Positions 1-9,417 of a stretch of 64,000 nucleotides of DNA are shown in pieces. Position numbers and translations under genes: made by a program. The DNA lies in assembly GCA_018333525.1 (NCBI GenBank), contig JAGXTF010000105.1:29336-93335 (forward strand), written 5' to 3'. Positions within the stretch are counted from its first letter, which is position 1, and each line of letters opens with the position of its first letter. This DNA comes from Bacteroidota bacterium (GTDB lineage: Bacteria; Bacteroidota; Bacteroidia; NS11-12g; UBA955). The notes beneath the pieces were generated by a model that saw only the letters and a program-made list of their open reading frames with translations, did not search any database and had not been told where the DNA came from.

Positions 1-533
1 ATGATGTCGCCCAGCGAAAATGTACCGGCTTTTATCACATGCGTATTGATACCGCGCAAATTGAGTTCCCGACCTTCTTCAGAATTTACAAATCGCATGG
101 CGTCTGCACCAAAACGATCTGCAAATTTTTTGCAACCGCGATGTGGTGGTGTAGATACCTCTACAATAGCCTCCCCAATTTGAAGTCTGGTACCTGGTGG
201 AATATTGGAGTAACTGAGATTCAGATCTGCATAAATCTGATCCCCTGCCAACGCCCTTCTGGTGCCTTCCTGCGAAATGAGTGCAATTGCCCTGGAATTC
301 ATTATGGTGATTTGTTTTAAAGGATGTGGCTCGCCGTTAGGCATGCTGCTACTGGGTTTAAATTTCCAATTGTCACCTTCCAAACCTTGCAGGGTGATAT
401 TTCCATTTTCCAATTCTTCTCTTTCATTCTCTGCCGGTCTGCGAACAATTAATTCTACTGTGCCGGAATCAGAAGGGGATTGCCGAATTTCAGAAAGTCC
501 ATTCAAAAGTTTTTCAAGACTGAGATGCTGCAT
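1..533 (-). CDS. MOSC domain protein, 3' end cut by window edge
   Basis: The first 177 codons of a minus-strand gene starting at ATG 533; the frame stays open to base 1, so the C-terminus lies outside. The protein looks like a stand-alone MOSC (molybdenum cofactor sulfurase C-terminal) domain. Visible marks are an early segment naming nucleotide-sized spacing 'MNSRAIALI', the segment TPPHRGCKKFADRFG with the family's conserved Cys, and 'LRGINTHVIKAGTFSLGD', which matches the R-G-I...V...G-x-x-x-x-G-D end of MOSC domains. MOSC domains are thought to carry sulfur on the Cys for metal-sulfur cofactor chemistry; the substrate here is unknown. It lies 33 nt downstream of the DUF4846 gene on the same strand and may be cotranscribed. 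Confidence 0.8.
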   Translation of the reverse strand, partial: MQHLSLEKLLNGLSEIRQSPSDSGTVELIVRRPAENEREELENGNITLQGLEGDNWKFKPSSSMPNGEPHPLKQITIMNSRAIALISQEGTRRALAGDQIYADLNLSYSNIPPGTRLQIGEAIVEVSTPPHRGCKKFADRFGADAMRFVNSEEGRELNLRGINTHVIKAGTFSLGDI

Positions 534-565
534 TTGAATTCAAAAATACCAAACAATAATTTGGA

Positions 566-1411
566 TTAAAAACGCTTTAAATCAGATTTATTAAAAGTCC
601 ATTCCGGAGTTACAATTCTTTCTTTACCAGAGATTAAAAACCAGGGAGATTGATTAGGCTCAGCGAGGTTATTCAGTATGTGAATATCCTGAGCCGGGCT
701 ATAGCTTTGTGCCAACATAGCCATGCGCTTTCCGGTTGCAGAGTCTATGGCAATATCCAAAACAATAATTGCATGACCCGGACTCCCGCCCTGAACAAAA
801 ACATCACCGGGAAAAATGGAATCCATACTGATTTTTTTTAATTCATTGGAAAGCGAAATAGTGCCGGCATACATATATACCATTTCCAAATATTTCCGAA
901 ATTCAGCATAACTTTTATCGGGTTGTGCACCCTTGTACCAATTGCATTGGTTGCCATTTACACGAATACGAAATCCATTTGCCCATTTCAAATAATTTGC
1001 CTGAAAACCATTGGTAAACTGAAAGTTTATTTTACTAAAAAGACCTTGCTTCCATAAATATTCTGCGCGCAATCGAAGTATGGCATCTGCACATTGTTGT
1101 AAATCCTTTTTACCCACATCCAAATCCAGAACAGCTGCCACTGAAGACTGTCCGGACTTCAATCTGCCATCAAATAAATGAACCTTTGCAGTATCCGGTT
1201 TGAGTGAAATATTACGTAGATAATATCCAAAGCTTTTTTCCGGAAGCGCAATTCTGTTGTAACCTTCGGGAACCGAAAATCTGCTAAACGCAGTTTTTCC
1301 ACAACTGTCCTTGTGATTCAATTGCCCGTTCAACCGCAGGTTTGTGCCATTGGAGGTGCATCCAACCAACAGAATCAACATTATCAGCCAATTCCATTTC
1401 AGGGCTTTCAT
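566..1411 (-). CDS. DUF4846 family lipoprotein
   Basis: 281 aa. The N-terminus MKALKWNWLIMLILLVGC is a lipoprotein signal with lipobox LVGC (Cys at residue 18), so the protein is probably anchored in the outer membrane or periplasmic face. The body matches the DUF4846 family by its order of blocks: PEGYNRIALPEKSFGYYLR near residue 50, then 'LRAEYLW' in the middle, and PGDVFVQGGSPGHAIIVLDIA near residue 200. The conserved GDVF...GHA segment resembles an NlpC/P60-like fold, but no function is established for the family. It is divergent from the OmpA-type gene at 1496, with 84 nt between the two start codons. Confidence 0.8.
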   Translation of the reverse strand: MKALKWNWLIMLILLVGCTSNGTNLRLNGQLNHKDSCGKTAFSRFSVPEGYNRIALPEKSFGYYLRNISLKPDTAKVHLFDGRLKSGQSSVAAVLDLDVGKKDLQQCADAILRLRAEYLWKQGLFSKINFQFTNGFQANYLKWANGFRIRVNGNQCNWYKGAQPDKSYAEFRKYLEMVYMYAGTISLSNELKKISMDSIFPGDVFVQGGSPGHAIIVLDIAIDSATGKRMAMLAQSYSPAQDIHILNNLAEPNQSPWFLISGKERIVTPEWTFNKSDLKRF

Positions 1412-1495
1412 GTTGCATAATAACGTGAAACCAGAAAAAAAATTGAACCGCTGTATCCCGGTTTGTAATTTCCGTAATTAAATTCGTTTCAGAAA

Positions 1496-3214
1496 ATGAT
1501 GGGATTACGTGTTTTAATGGTTCTGCTTACAACTCTTTGTAACTATACATTATTTGGACAATGCAAGACCATTACTGCCAACGAGACCTGTGGTACCGGT
1601 ACAGGAAAAACATGTAAGAAAACACAGAAATCCAGCTATGGAGGGAAAATGGAGTTGGAATTGCGTTCCGGTGAATGGACTTTTTTAAATGAAAATGGGG
1701 TTATTTTTAAAAAAGGTTCTTATTTGGAACAAGGCGATTTTAGTAATAAAAGTGGCGATTGGCAATGGATAGATGAAAATGGTAAATCATTTTTAAAAGT
1801 CAGATATGAAAATGACATACCGGTAAAAATTATTGCCTTAGATAGTGGAATTGCAACATGTGGCGATGATTCTGCCTGGGTATTTATGCCGGATAGTGTG
1901 CATTGGACGATGCGTTTTTCTTTAAAAGGATTGCATCAGCAATGGAACATGAATCAACCCGGAGAATGGCAGGACTACAAAAAGACCGTGGTCACAAAAA
2001 AAGCATTTAAACCTTCTGTAGGTATAGTTGGAAAAAATGATACCCGGACTGAAGTTGAAGTCAAAGAAATCAAACCTGATATTATCTGGACGGATGAAGA
2101 AATATTGGAAATTTTTCCAGGGATTAAATCGTATCAGATTGCTCCAATGAGTGATATACACAATCCGGAAAATCTGATTGGCAATCCTACTTTTTACCAT
2201 AAAAAAACAATTCAAACCAGTGGACTTCCTTTGAATTCCGGAAGTTTTGAAAACTGGGACCCCGGACTTCAAACACCGGATGTGTTTTCTGAGGATGGCA
2301 AAGTGGTATTGGGTTTCCGCGTGGCAGGATTAAATTTTGAAACGGTCAGAAACACATTGAGAATGCCACTTAGTTCAGGTAAATATTATTGTTTCAGCGT
2401 TCAAATAAAACTGAAAAAGTCTTGCAATTATGCGGTCAACAGGGTAGGGGTATTGGTGGATAAAGTACCGTCCTACCGTTGTTCTCTTGGGAATCTTACT
2501 GAAACTGAATCAGGAAATTTTTTACTGGCACCTGATTCCGTTCCATTTTGCCTGCGCGATACCTGGATGACATTGGAGGGAAGATTTCAGGCAAAAGGAG
2601 GGGAACAGTATGTTTATTTCGGACAATTTTCAACTTCCGAAACCTTGCGCAGTTGGCCACTGGATTCCATTTATGGTACGGTGAATGCGGAAATATATTA
2701 TTTATTTCGGAATGCAATTTTAATACAAGCGGATAAAGAGGACATGTGTATATGTAACCTGAGTGATTGTCCAAAGCAGGAGCACGAGGAAATAACAGAA
2801 AAGGAAGATGAAGATAATATAGAAAAAATAGAAAAAGAATTGCCGGAAATAAATCCTGTAAAAGTAGATTCATTTGTTCTGGAATCTGTGCAATTTGAAA
2901 CGGCAAAATGGCAATTGTTGCCATCGGCTTATGCTGCGTTGGACAGCCTTGCCGAATACCTGACGTTTAATGATGACTATACTTTGGAAATTACCGGGCA
3001 TACAGATAATCAGGGCTCATTTAAAGACAACCAGATATTATCAGAAAAAAGGGCAAAGACCGTGATGGATTATTTAAAGAAGAAGGGTGTTTCGGGAAAA
3101 CGAATGACGTTTAAGGGAAAAGGAGATACCGAACCAGTGGATGATAATGGTTATGAGGAGGGAAGGGAAAGCAACCGAAGAGTGGAATTTAAAATTTCAA
3201 AGCCCAACCATTAA
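1496..3214 (+). CDS. OmpA-family protein with MORN-like N-terminal repeats
   Basis: 572 aa. A signal peptide (MGLRVLMVLLTTLCNYTLFGQ) leads into a segment with MORN-type repeats such as GEWTFLNENG and SGDWQWIDENGKSF (residues about 60-100). A long middle region resembles the carbohydrate-binding or jelly-roll part of Bacteroidota OmpA proteins. The C-terminal ~115 residues form an OmpA/MotB peptidoglycan-binding domain (ITGHTDNQGS, LSEKRAKTVMDYL, ESNRRVEF). An acidic Glu-rich linker precedes that domain. It probably links the outer membrane to peptidoglycan. A TAAATTCG box (1479-1486) lies 9 nt before the ATG. A second ATG follows directly at 1499. Its stop overlaps the stop of the convergent regulator gene within a TTAA palindrome. 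Confidence 0.85.
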   Translation: MMGLRVLMVLLTTLCNYTLFGQCKTITANETCGTGTGKTCKKTQKSSYGGKMELELRSGEWTFLNENGVIFKKGSYLEQGDFSNKSGDWQWIDENGKSFLKVRYENDIPVKIIALDSGIATCGDDSAWVFMPDSVHWTMRFSLKGLHQQWNMNQPGEWQDYKKTVVTKKAFKPSVGIVGKNDTRTEVEVKEIKPDIIWTDEEILEIFPGIKSYQIAPMSDIHNPENLIGNPTFYHKKTIQTSGLPLNSGSFENWDPGLQTPDVFSEDGKVVLGFRVAGLNFETVRNTLRMPLSSGKYYCFSVQIKLKKSCNYAVNRVGVLVDKVPSYRCSLGNLTETESGNFLLAPDSVPFCLRDTWMTLEGRFQAKGGEQYVYFGQFSTSETLRSWPLDSIYGTVNAEIYYLFRNAILIQADKEDMCICNLSDCPKQEHEEITEKEDEDNIEKIEKELPEINPVKVDSFVLESVQFETAKWQLLPSAYAALDSLAEYLTFNDDYTLEITGHTDNQGSFKDNQILSEKRAKTVMDYLKKKGVSGKRMTFKGKGDTEPVDDNGYEEGRESNRRVEFKISKPNH

Positions 3215-3621
3215 TTGGCTGTTCCATCGATGGTGGCTTGTATCATTTCTAAAATTTGATCGCGTTGTAATGGTTTTACCACATAATTGCTTACCAATTT
3301 ATAACTGGCAGCTTTATCAATATCAGCCTGATCAATGGAAGAAGTAACGATAAAAATATGTACATCCTGATTGGGATATTTTTTAATAAAGGCATCTAAA
3401 AATTGCCAACCGTCCATAACCGGCATATTGAGATCCAGTAAAATAATTTCTGGCATTTTTCCCCCGTGTTTAATTACATCGCTCAAATGCTCAATGGCTA
3501 TTTTGCCATTTTCAAAAACCAAAAATTGTTTGCAATAACCGGAGCTTTGCATGAGTTTTTTGGTACCGAAAACAAAAATGGGATCATCGTCAATAATGCA
3601 GGTAAGATTAATGTTTTTCAT
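3211..3621 (-). CDS. CheY-like response regulator
   Basis: 136 aa from ATG 3621, a single receiver domain with no output domain. It shows the acidic pocket (CIIDDD), the phospho-acceptor Asp in ILLDLNMPVMDGW, the Thr of IVTSS and the Lys of VVKPL. The start lies inside the kinase gene: the ATG is 14 nt before the kinase stop is complete, so the two are translationally coupled. An upstream ATG at 3648 is possible, but MKNINLTCIIDDD is the normal beginning of this family. It should receive phosphate from the adjacent PAS kinase and act by protein-protein contact. Confidence 0.9.
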   Translation of the reverse strand: MKNINLTCIIDDDPIFVFGTKKLMQSSGYCKQFLVFENGKIAIEHLSDVIKHGGKMPEIILLDLNMPVMDGWQFLDAFIKKYPNQDVHIFIVTSSIDQADIDKAASYKLVSNYVVKPLQRDQILEMIQATIDGTAN

Positions 3622-6241
3622 GAAGGTAAATATTGAATTTGGTGCCAAACCCGGGGGTACTTTCTACCTCCACTTTGCCACCCATAGCTTCTATTTGATT
3701 TTTGGTAATAAACAAACCTATTCCACGCGCATCGCTGTTACCGTGAAAAGTTTTATACATACCAAACAACTTATGTCCGTGTTGTTCCAGATCAATTCCA
3801 ATTCCATTATCTGTAATGGATAATACAATCCATTTATCCATTTTAAATGCATCAATGGAAACAATTGCCAACCTGTCAGGATGCCTGTATTTAATGGCGT
3901 TGGTGATGAAATTCAGAGCAATACTTTGCAGGTAAGCCGGAACAGCCATTATATGGTATTTTGGATCGATGGAATTGCTGATCTGTACTTTGAATTCCCT
4001 AACAGAGGCATTGACGTTGTTAATTGCGTCATCCACTGCTTTTTTCAGATTTATTTTTTCAGATTTTTCCTCAATGTTGGTAGTTAAGGCAACTACTTCA
4101 TTTAAATGACTGATGGTTTCTGTTAACTGTTGCGAAGCCGTAACCAAATGTCGGAATAACTCTTCTTTTTCTGTTTCATCCGTTTCACTTTCCAGAAATT
4201 GCAGTAACATAGAAATATTTCCGGAATGAGAACGCAAATTATGAGAAACAATATGGGCGAAATTTAACAGCCTTTCGTTTTGTTCACTTGTAACGGAGAT
4301 CAGCGCCTGCATTTCTTTCTCTACCTCTTTGATTTTAGAAATATCCACTGCAACCCCTAAAAATCCCGTAATTTCTCCTTGCGTATTTTTAATGGAAGTG
4401 ATTACCAATTGCATAGGAAATTCTACACCATTTTTGCGCACATATGTCCATTCCCGTGAATCAAAATTTCCCGATTTGGCGCGTTTTACAAATACCTCAA
4501 GCCCGGATATGTTTTCATTGAACTCGGCACTTAATTCTTTACTTAGTTTCTCAATTTCTTCTTTTTTATGAAACAGTTCCGTTGTTTTTTTACCGATTAA
4601 ATCCTTGGCTTTATACCCGAGAAGATTTTCCGCCCCTTTATTAAATACCTGAATGATGCCTTCGGTATCAGTTCCTATGATGGATACCTGTGTAGTGGAA
4701 TCCAGAATTCCCTGAAGTTGTTCCAGTGTATTATGTAATTCGGATTCGGTTCTTTTCCGCTCCGTAATGTCCTGAATTTGAGCAATAAAATAAAGCGGCC
4801 TTCGATCCAGATCTGAAACCAGAGAAACGGAAAGCATCATCCAGACAATTTGCCCGTTTTTATGAAAATAACGCTTTTCCAATTGATAGAAATCGCGTTT
4901 TTTCTGTATTAATTCCTGCAAATATTGCAGGTCCAAATCCTTATCTTCAGGATGGGTAAGATCCTGGAAATTGAGGTTTAACAATTCTTCTTCGGTATAA
5001 CCTACACTTTTGCAAAGCGGTTCATTTACTTTGATCCAACGTCCTTTCAAATCAACCAATGCCATACCGGTTGGGGAATATTCAAATGCACTTTGAAAAG
5101 AACCTTCGCTCTCTGCAATTTTATTTCGGGAAAGATGAATATCGGTGATATCATAATTTACACCAGTCATGCGAATGGCATTTCCATCCAAATCCCGCAG
5201 CACACTGGCAAGTGCTTTGATATACCGCAGCTCACCATTGGGTTTGTAAATTCGAAATTCAATATCGTATTCTTTTTCGCCCTTTAATGATTTTATAATG
5301 GCCTGTTTTCGTTTTTCAAAATCATCTTTATGTATGGCTTTTTTCCATGCCTCATACAAATCCAAACCCGGTGAGGGCTTCAGACCATATAATCTATACA
5401 TGGGGCCATCCCAGGCTATTTCTCCGGTTTGTATATAATAATCCCAAATTCCAATTCCGGAAGTTTTGGTGGCCAACGTAAGCCGTTCGAGTAATGCTTT
5501 GTTGATGTTTAGGGATTTTTTCCTTTCTGTAATATCCTGATATGTCCCAATCAACCGAATGCATTTCCCATTGAGCATTTCTGCCTTCCCTTTTACCTCC
5601 ACCCAAATTTCTTTTCCTTTAGCTGTAACTATTTGCAGTTCTTCATCACATGGAGTTCCATTTGTTAATGCATCCTCAATCAAATGAAAAATTCTGTTTC
5701 TGGAATATCCTTCTTTAAAAAAGGAAATGGCTAAATCCACTGTTGGTTCGTAATCTGTTGGAACTTCTAATATTTCACGAATCATGGATGTCCATGTCAC
5801 CGTATTATCGTTTAAATCCACACACCATCCCCCAATTCTGGCAACATTGTTGGTCTCAATTAACAACTCTTCGGCTTTTTTCTGTTTGGAAATGTCTTCA
5901 GAAGTAATGATGATTCCACCAATTGCTCCTTTCGCATCATACCAGGGGCGCATATCGAATTTTACCCAGTTGATGGTACCATTTTCTTGAATGAGTTTTT
6001 CCTCAGATTTGTTGATTATTTTTCCCTTTAAACATTCCTGATGCACCTTTTTCCATTTGTCTTCTACATTCGGAAATAATTCATACAGGGATTTGCCCTT
6101 GTAATTATTCGCATCAATTTTATATGTTTCCAACCACCTTTTGGTTGCAGTAAGCATGCATAAGTTCTTATCCAGCATACACATAGATTGCGGAGCTTCC
6201 GCAACCAATATTTGAAACAAATCTATCATTCCCTGTGGCAT
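3608..6241 (-). CDS. Cytosolic multi-PAS sensor histidine kinase
   Basis: 877 aa without transmembrane segments or a signal peptide, so it senses something inside the cell. About five PAS/PAC units occupy residues 1-640; clear PAC ends are IIITSEDISKQKKAEE, RLIGTYQDITERK, MTGVNYDITD, FIAQIQDITERKR and FLGVAVDISKIKE. The dimerisation/phosphoacceptor helix carries the His in HIVSHNLRSHSGN (around residue 665). The ATPase domain has the N box (LNFITNAIKYRHP), the G1 box (ITDNGIGID) and G2 (GIGLFITKNQIEAMGG). It is complete and overlaps its CheY-like partner by 14 nt. It lies 65 nt downstream of purN. The ligand of the PAS domains cannot be read from the sequence. Confidence 0.93.
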   Translation of the reverse strand: MPQGMIDLFQILVAEAPQSMCMLDKNLCMLTATKRWLETYKIDANNYKGKSLYELFPNVEDKWKKVHQECLKGKIINKSEEKLIQENGTINWVKFDMRPWYDAKGAIGGIIITSEDISKQKKAEELLIETNNVARIGGWCVDLNDNTVTWTSMIREILEVPTDYEPTVDLAISFFKEGYSRNRIFHLIEDALTNGTPCDEELQIVTAKGKEIWVEVKGKAEMLNGKCIRLIGTYQDITERKKSLNINKALLERLTLATKTSGIGIWDYYIQTGEIAWDGPMYRLYGLKPSPGLDLYEAWKKAIHKDDFEKRKQAIIKSLKGEKEYDIEFRIYKPNGELRYIKALASVLRDLDGNAIRMTGVNYDITDIHLSRNKIAESEGSFQSAFEYSPTGMALVDLKGRWIKVNEPLCKSVGYTEEELLNLNFQDLTHPEDKDLDLQYLQELIQKKRDFYQLEKRYFHKNGQIVWMMLSVSLVSDLDRRPLYFIAQIQDITERKRTESELHNTLEQLQGILDSTTQVSIIGTDTEGIIQVFNKGAENLLGYKAKDLIGKKTTELFHKKEEIEKLSKELSAEFNENISGLEVFVKRAKSGNFDSREWTYVRKNGVEFPMQLVITSIKNTQGEITGFLGVAVDISKIKEVEKEMQALISVTSEQNERLLNFAHIVSHNLRSHSGNISMLLQFLESETDETEKEELFRHLVTASQQLTETISHLNEVVALTTNIEEKSEKINLKKAVDDAINNVNASVREFKVQISNSIDPKYHIMAVPAYLQSIALNFITNAIKYRHPDRLAIVSIDAFKMDKWIVLSITDNGIGIDLEQHGHKLFGMYKTFHGNSDARGIGLFITKNQIEAMGGKVEVESTPGFGTKFNIYLHEKH

Positions 6242-6306
6242 AACTATGGCAATTCCTCTTTCCGGATGAGCAACAAATTACTGAAAAAAAACGGGAATAA
6301 GTTAAT

Positions 6307-6879
6307 TCAATTATCCCCAGAAATTAGAATATCTGCGGCTTTTGGATATAATTCAGTTTCAACCTCATGAATCTTTCTGAGAATCAATTGAATATCATCT
6401 GTTGGAGCAACATCAAATCGCTGCTGTAGCAGAATTTCACCCTCATCAAAATTTTCATTTACATAATGCACCGTAACTCCATGAATGTTATCTCCATTGG
6501 TTAATACGGCGCGATGAACATGTTCCCCGTACATGCCTTTACCACCATATTTTGGCAATAATGCGGGATGAATATTCAGAATTTTATGAGGATATTTTCG
6601 AACAATATTTATAGGGAATAACCAGAGAAAACCGGCTAAAAGAATATAATCAATATGTCTATTTTCGAGTTCAGTTTCCAGAAAATTATCTTGCTTATAC
6701 TGATCTCTGTTGAACACTACCACCGGAATTGCATATTTTTCCGCCCTTGCAATTACTCCTGCTTGTGCATTATTGGTGAAGACAACAGCTACTTTGGCCT
6801 TATCGCTGTTTAAATAATGCCTGATAAGGTTTTCTGCATTACTGCCGCTTCCCGATGCAAAAATGGCTATCTGTTTCAA
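6307..6879 (-). CDS. purN: Phosphoribosylglycinamide formyltransferase
   Basis: 190 aa, the usual length. It transfers a formyl group from 10-formyl-THF to GAR in purine synthesis (EC 2.1.2.2). The N-terminal FASGSGSNAENLI binds the phosphate of GAR. The catalytic trio is visible as Asn102 and His104 in LNIHPALLPKYGGKGMYG and Asp145 in NENFDEGEI. The start codon is TTG at 6879: no ATG exists before residue 115, and the TTG overlaps the TGA stop of the upstream DUF4837 gene as TTGA. This is a classic coupling arrangement, so translation of purN probably depends on that of its neighbour. Confidence 0.95.
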   Translation of the reverse strand: MKQIAIFASGSGSNAENLIRHYLNSDKAKVAVVFTNNAQAGVIARAEKYAIPVVVFNRDQYKQDNFLETELENRHIDYILLAGFLWLFPINIVRKYPHKILNIHPALLPKYGGKGMYGEHVHRAVLTNGDNIHGVTVHYVNENFDEGEILLQQRFDVAPTDDIQLILRKIHEVETELYPKAADILISGDN

Positions 6880-7946
6880 CGTTCCGGTTTAAATGTATTT
6901 GCTATGTGATCAAATGTGCGGTACAGTTGTAATCTGTCCATATTGGGGGCATGCAAAAATCCATCCATTGCAATATATCTGTGCTGCTTTTTATCGTGAA
7001 AAATATAGCGAACAAATGGACCTCTTCTGAAAGTTCCTTCCTCCTGATACCAGCCTCGCAAAACCATTGTGGGTTGTTTTGCTATCGTTTTATTTGGTGA
7101 AAAATGCGCAGAATAATTACCGCTTTCGCTCACTTTTATAGTGGTTCCTTCGGCATTTTTTAAATATTTTTTGGTAAATAAATTTCTGTTTTCTACTGCG
7201 GATTCCAAAGAATTTATTGCTTGTGAATCTGAAAAAATATTGACAAAAATATCCCTGTAAAATTTAGTGTTTTCCTGATGCAACCAAACTACTTCTTTAT
7301 TTGACATTACCAACCTGAATTGAGGTGTAAAACTGAAAGTAAAACCAAAATTATTTTCAATTAATCTGCTCACAGAATCCGTATAGGCATTGGGCGCAAG
7401 ATTACCTGGTAACCCTTGTCCCATTTCATGTATGCTGATAACGGAATCTAAAAATTTGTCGCCCGATTTCTGCAAAATATTTGCCGGACTGATATCCCTT
7501 CCGAAACGCAAGCGAAAAACGGTTTGTGGTTTGGCCCATACATTTTCATAAACCTGCAGAGAAAACCCATTTTTTGAGGCATATTCTTTTACAGGATGAA
7601 TCTTTTTTAGCCAGGAGGTATAATCACCAGCTTCACCAAAAAGCAAAATAATTGGTGCCAGTTTTTCTGTTCCTTTAAATGATTCTTTTCTGGAAAACCA
7701 AAAACCGTGTTTGGGTTCAAATTGGTTCAATTCTGATTTTTCTGAAATAAACAGGGTAGAATCATAAATATGGTAATACTTGTGAAATGCATCTTTAATT
7801 TCATCCAGTTTCTCTTCTTCTGCAACCACCATGATTTCACCGGGCATGCCTTCAGAAGGCACAGTCGATGGATCCGGACGCGTGTTGCAAGCGATTAACA
7901 AAAGGGGTAAAGTGAAAAATTTAAAAATGGTTTTTGCGGCGATCAT
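6876..7946 (-). CDS. DUF4837 family lipoprotein
   Basis: 356 aa from ATG 7946. A TTG three codons upstream is also in frame but less likely. The signal MIAAKTIFKFFTLPLLLIAC ends in a lipobox Cys. The body carries the marks of DUF4837: PGEIMVVAEEEKLDEI just after the signal and VLRGWYQEEGTFRRGPFVRY with DGFLHAPNMDR near the C-terminus. It is a Bacteroidota-specific envelope lipoprotein with no known role. It overlaps purN by 4 nt (TTGA). That pairing puts a lipoprotein and a purine enzyme in one transcript without an obvious functional reason. Confidence 0.85.
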   Translation of the reverse strand: MIAAKTIFKFFTLPLLLIACNTRPDPSTVPSEGMPGEIMVVAEEEKLDEIKDAFHKYYHIYDSTLFISEKSELNQFEPKHGFWFSRKESFKGTEKLAPIILLFGEAGDYTSWLKKIHPVKEYASKNGFSLQVYENVWAKPQTVFRLRFGRDISPANILQKSGDKFLDSVISIHEMGQGLPGNLAPNAYTDSVSRLIENNFGFTFSFTPQFRLVMSNKEVVWLHQENTKFYRDIFVNIFSDSQAINSLESAVENRNLFTKKYLKNAEGTTIKVSESGNYSAHFSPNKTIAKQPTMVLRGWYQEEGTFRRGPFVRYIFHDKKQHRYIAMDGFLHAPNMDRLQLYRTFDHIANTFKPER

Positions 7947-8005
7947 GCACCGCAAAAATGGAGAATAAATTCAGATAAAATCACATCAAATTGTAATACA
8001 AGAGC

Positions 8006-9223
8006 TTATGAGTTCTTGTTGCTAACCCATTCCAACCGGTAGTAGATAAGATTTCTGCCTGCAGGGGCTACGTTCTTTTTGAGATTATTCCATGCTTTTA
8101 ACTGGGCAACTGTTACGTGATGGCTTTTGGCTATACTATACAAAGTCTGACCTTTGCGCACATAATGGTAGTGGGGAACCCATTTCTTTACATAAACCGG
8201 CTTATTTGCATCTTCAATTGCCGCTTGTTTTCTGGCAAACGCGTAAGCACTGTCTTTGTTCTCCAGAAACTGCATGCTTAGGCTGTATGGCAACATAATG
8301 GTTTGCGTATGCTTTTCAACCGTAGTTTTCTTCAGCAATTCTCTGTTGTAGGTGAATATTTCGCTTTCATCCACGCCGAGGTAGGATGCCAGATGGCCGA
8401 TGGAAATAGAGGAATCCACAGGGGTTTCTACCAAAACACTGCTTGTGCCGTTATAGTTATATCTGGAAAATTTGGTAAAATTCAGAACATAAGCAGTTGC
8501 TATAAAACGAGGAACATAGCCCTGGGTTTCTTTAGGCAGAAAATAACGTACTTTCCAATATTCACGCGTTCCTGCTCTGGCAATTGCCCTTTGAACATTG
8601 CCGGCGCCACAGTTATAGCTGCTGATTGCCAATAGCCAATCATTGAGGAGCGTCATGGAATTGGTAAAAAACTCACAGGCCTTTTCAGTACTTGCCATAA
8701 TACTCTTGCGTTCATCAATACTATAATCGATGCGCATTCCCATGGAACGGCCTGTATAAGGCATAAACTGCCACAATCCCATTGCCCCGCACCAGCTTTG
8801 TGCATTTGGGTTCAGGTTAGATTCTATAATGGACACGTATTTCAACTCCTGGGGCAGATTGTATTTGTCTAATACCTGCTCATAAATGGGGAAATACAAT
8901 TGCATGCGTTTGTGTAATTCTTCAAAGAAATTATCACTCTGGCGCATCAGGTAACTGATTTGCGCCTGAACGGATGCATGGAAATCAAAGGGAATTGAAC
9001 TGCCCAACATGTTCATTTGGGATTCAAATGTGGTTTTGTTCAGCCTGGCATCGGAAAATGAATCCACAGCCGCGGTATGGCTGGGTATTTCCATGTACAA
9101 GATTCTTGTAAGACTGTCGATTCTGCTCAGGTTGGTTTCCATAGTTGGACCAACAGGGGCCTGACTCCAAACTGCCAACGGAGTCAATGCTAGCGCCAGA
9201 AGATGAATAATTTTTTTCTTCAT
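8006..9223 (-). CDS. Lytic murein transglycosylase with C-terminal LysM (MltD-like)
   Basis: 405 aa, secreted (MKKKIIHLLALALTPLAVWSQ). Residues about 95-260 form a goose-type lysozyme/SLT domain: the catalytic Glu is in YVSIIESNLNP, followed by GAMGLWQFMPYTGRSMGM and ISSYNCGAGNVQRAI. The C-terminal ~50 residues are one LysM peptidoglycan-binding repeat (YVRKGQTLYSIAKSHHVTV). It should cleave glycan strands with formation of 1,6-anhydro-MurNAc in the periplasm. A TAGTTTTG box on the minus strand (9262-9255) would give a leader of about 30 nt. It is divergent from ald. Confidence 0.93.
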   Translation of the reverse strand: MKKKIIHLLALALTPLAVWSQAPVGPTMETNLSRIDSLTRILYMEIPSHTAAVDSFSDARLNKTTFESQMNMLGSSIPFDFHASVQAQISYLMRQSDNFFEELHKRMQLYFPIYEQVLDKYNLPQELKYVSIIESNLNPNAQSWCGAMGLWQFMPYTGRSMGMRIDYSIDERKSIMASTEKACEFFTNSMTLLNDWLLAISSYNCGAGNVQRAIARAGTREYWKVRYFLPKETQGYVPRFIATAYVLNFTKFSRYNYNGTSSVLVETPVDSSISIGHLASYLGVDESEIFTYNRELLKKTTVEKHTQTIMLPYSLSMQFLENKDSAYAFARKQAAIEDANKPVYVKKWVPHYHYVRKGQTLYSIAKSHHVTVAQLKAWNNLKKNVAPAGRNLIYYRLEWVSNKNS

Positions 9224-9327
9224 ACGTTTTGGGTGGGTAGCCTTGGTGTTTCTGCAAAACTAACGAATTTGAGCCATAGAACCTAAGTTCAAGAAGAAAT
9301 AACGGAATTTTGCGGTTCGATATTGCC

Positions 9328-9335
9328 TATATTTG
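9328..9335 (+). promoter_or_regulatory. Bacteroidota -7 box for ald
   Basis: TATATTTG matches the TAnnTTTG -7 element of Bacteroidota housekeeping promoters. A TTTG at 9309-9312 lies 15 nt upstream, rather closer than the usual ~19. It would give ald a leader of roughly 75 nt. Confidence 0.5.
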
Positions 9336-9417
9336 TGAAATTTCTGTGACAGTCCCATCCGTGGATTTTAAAAGACCTCCAGACTTTTAATGTATACAGA
9401 AAAGTACATAATACAGT

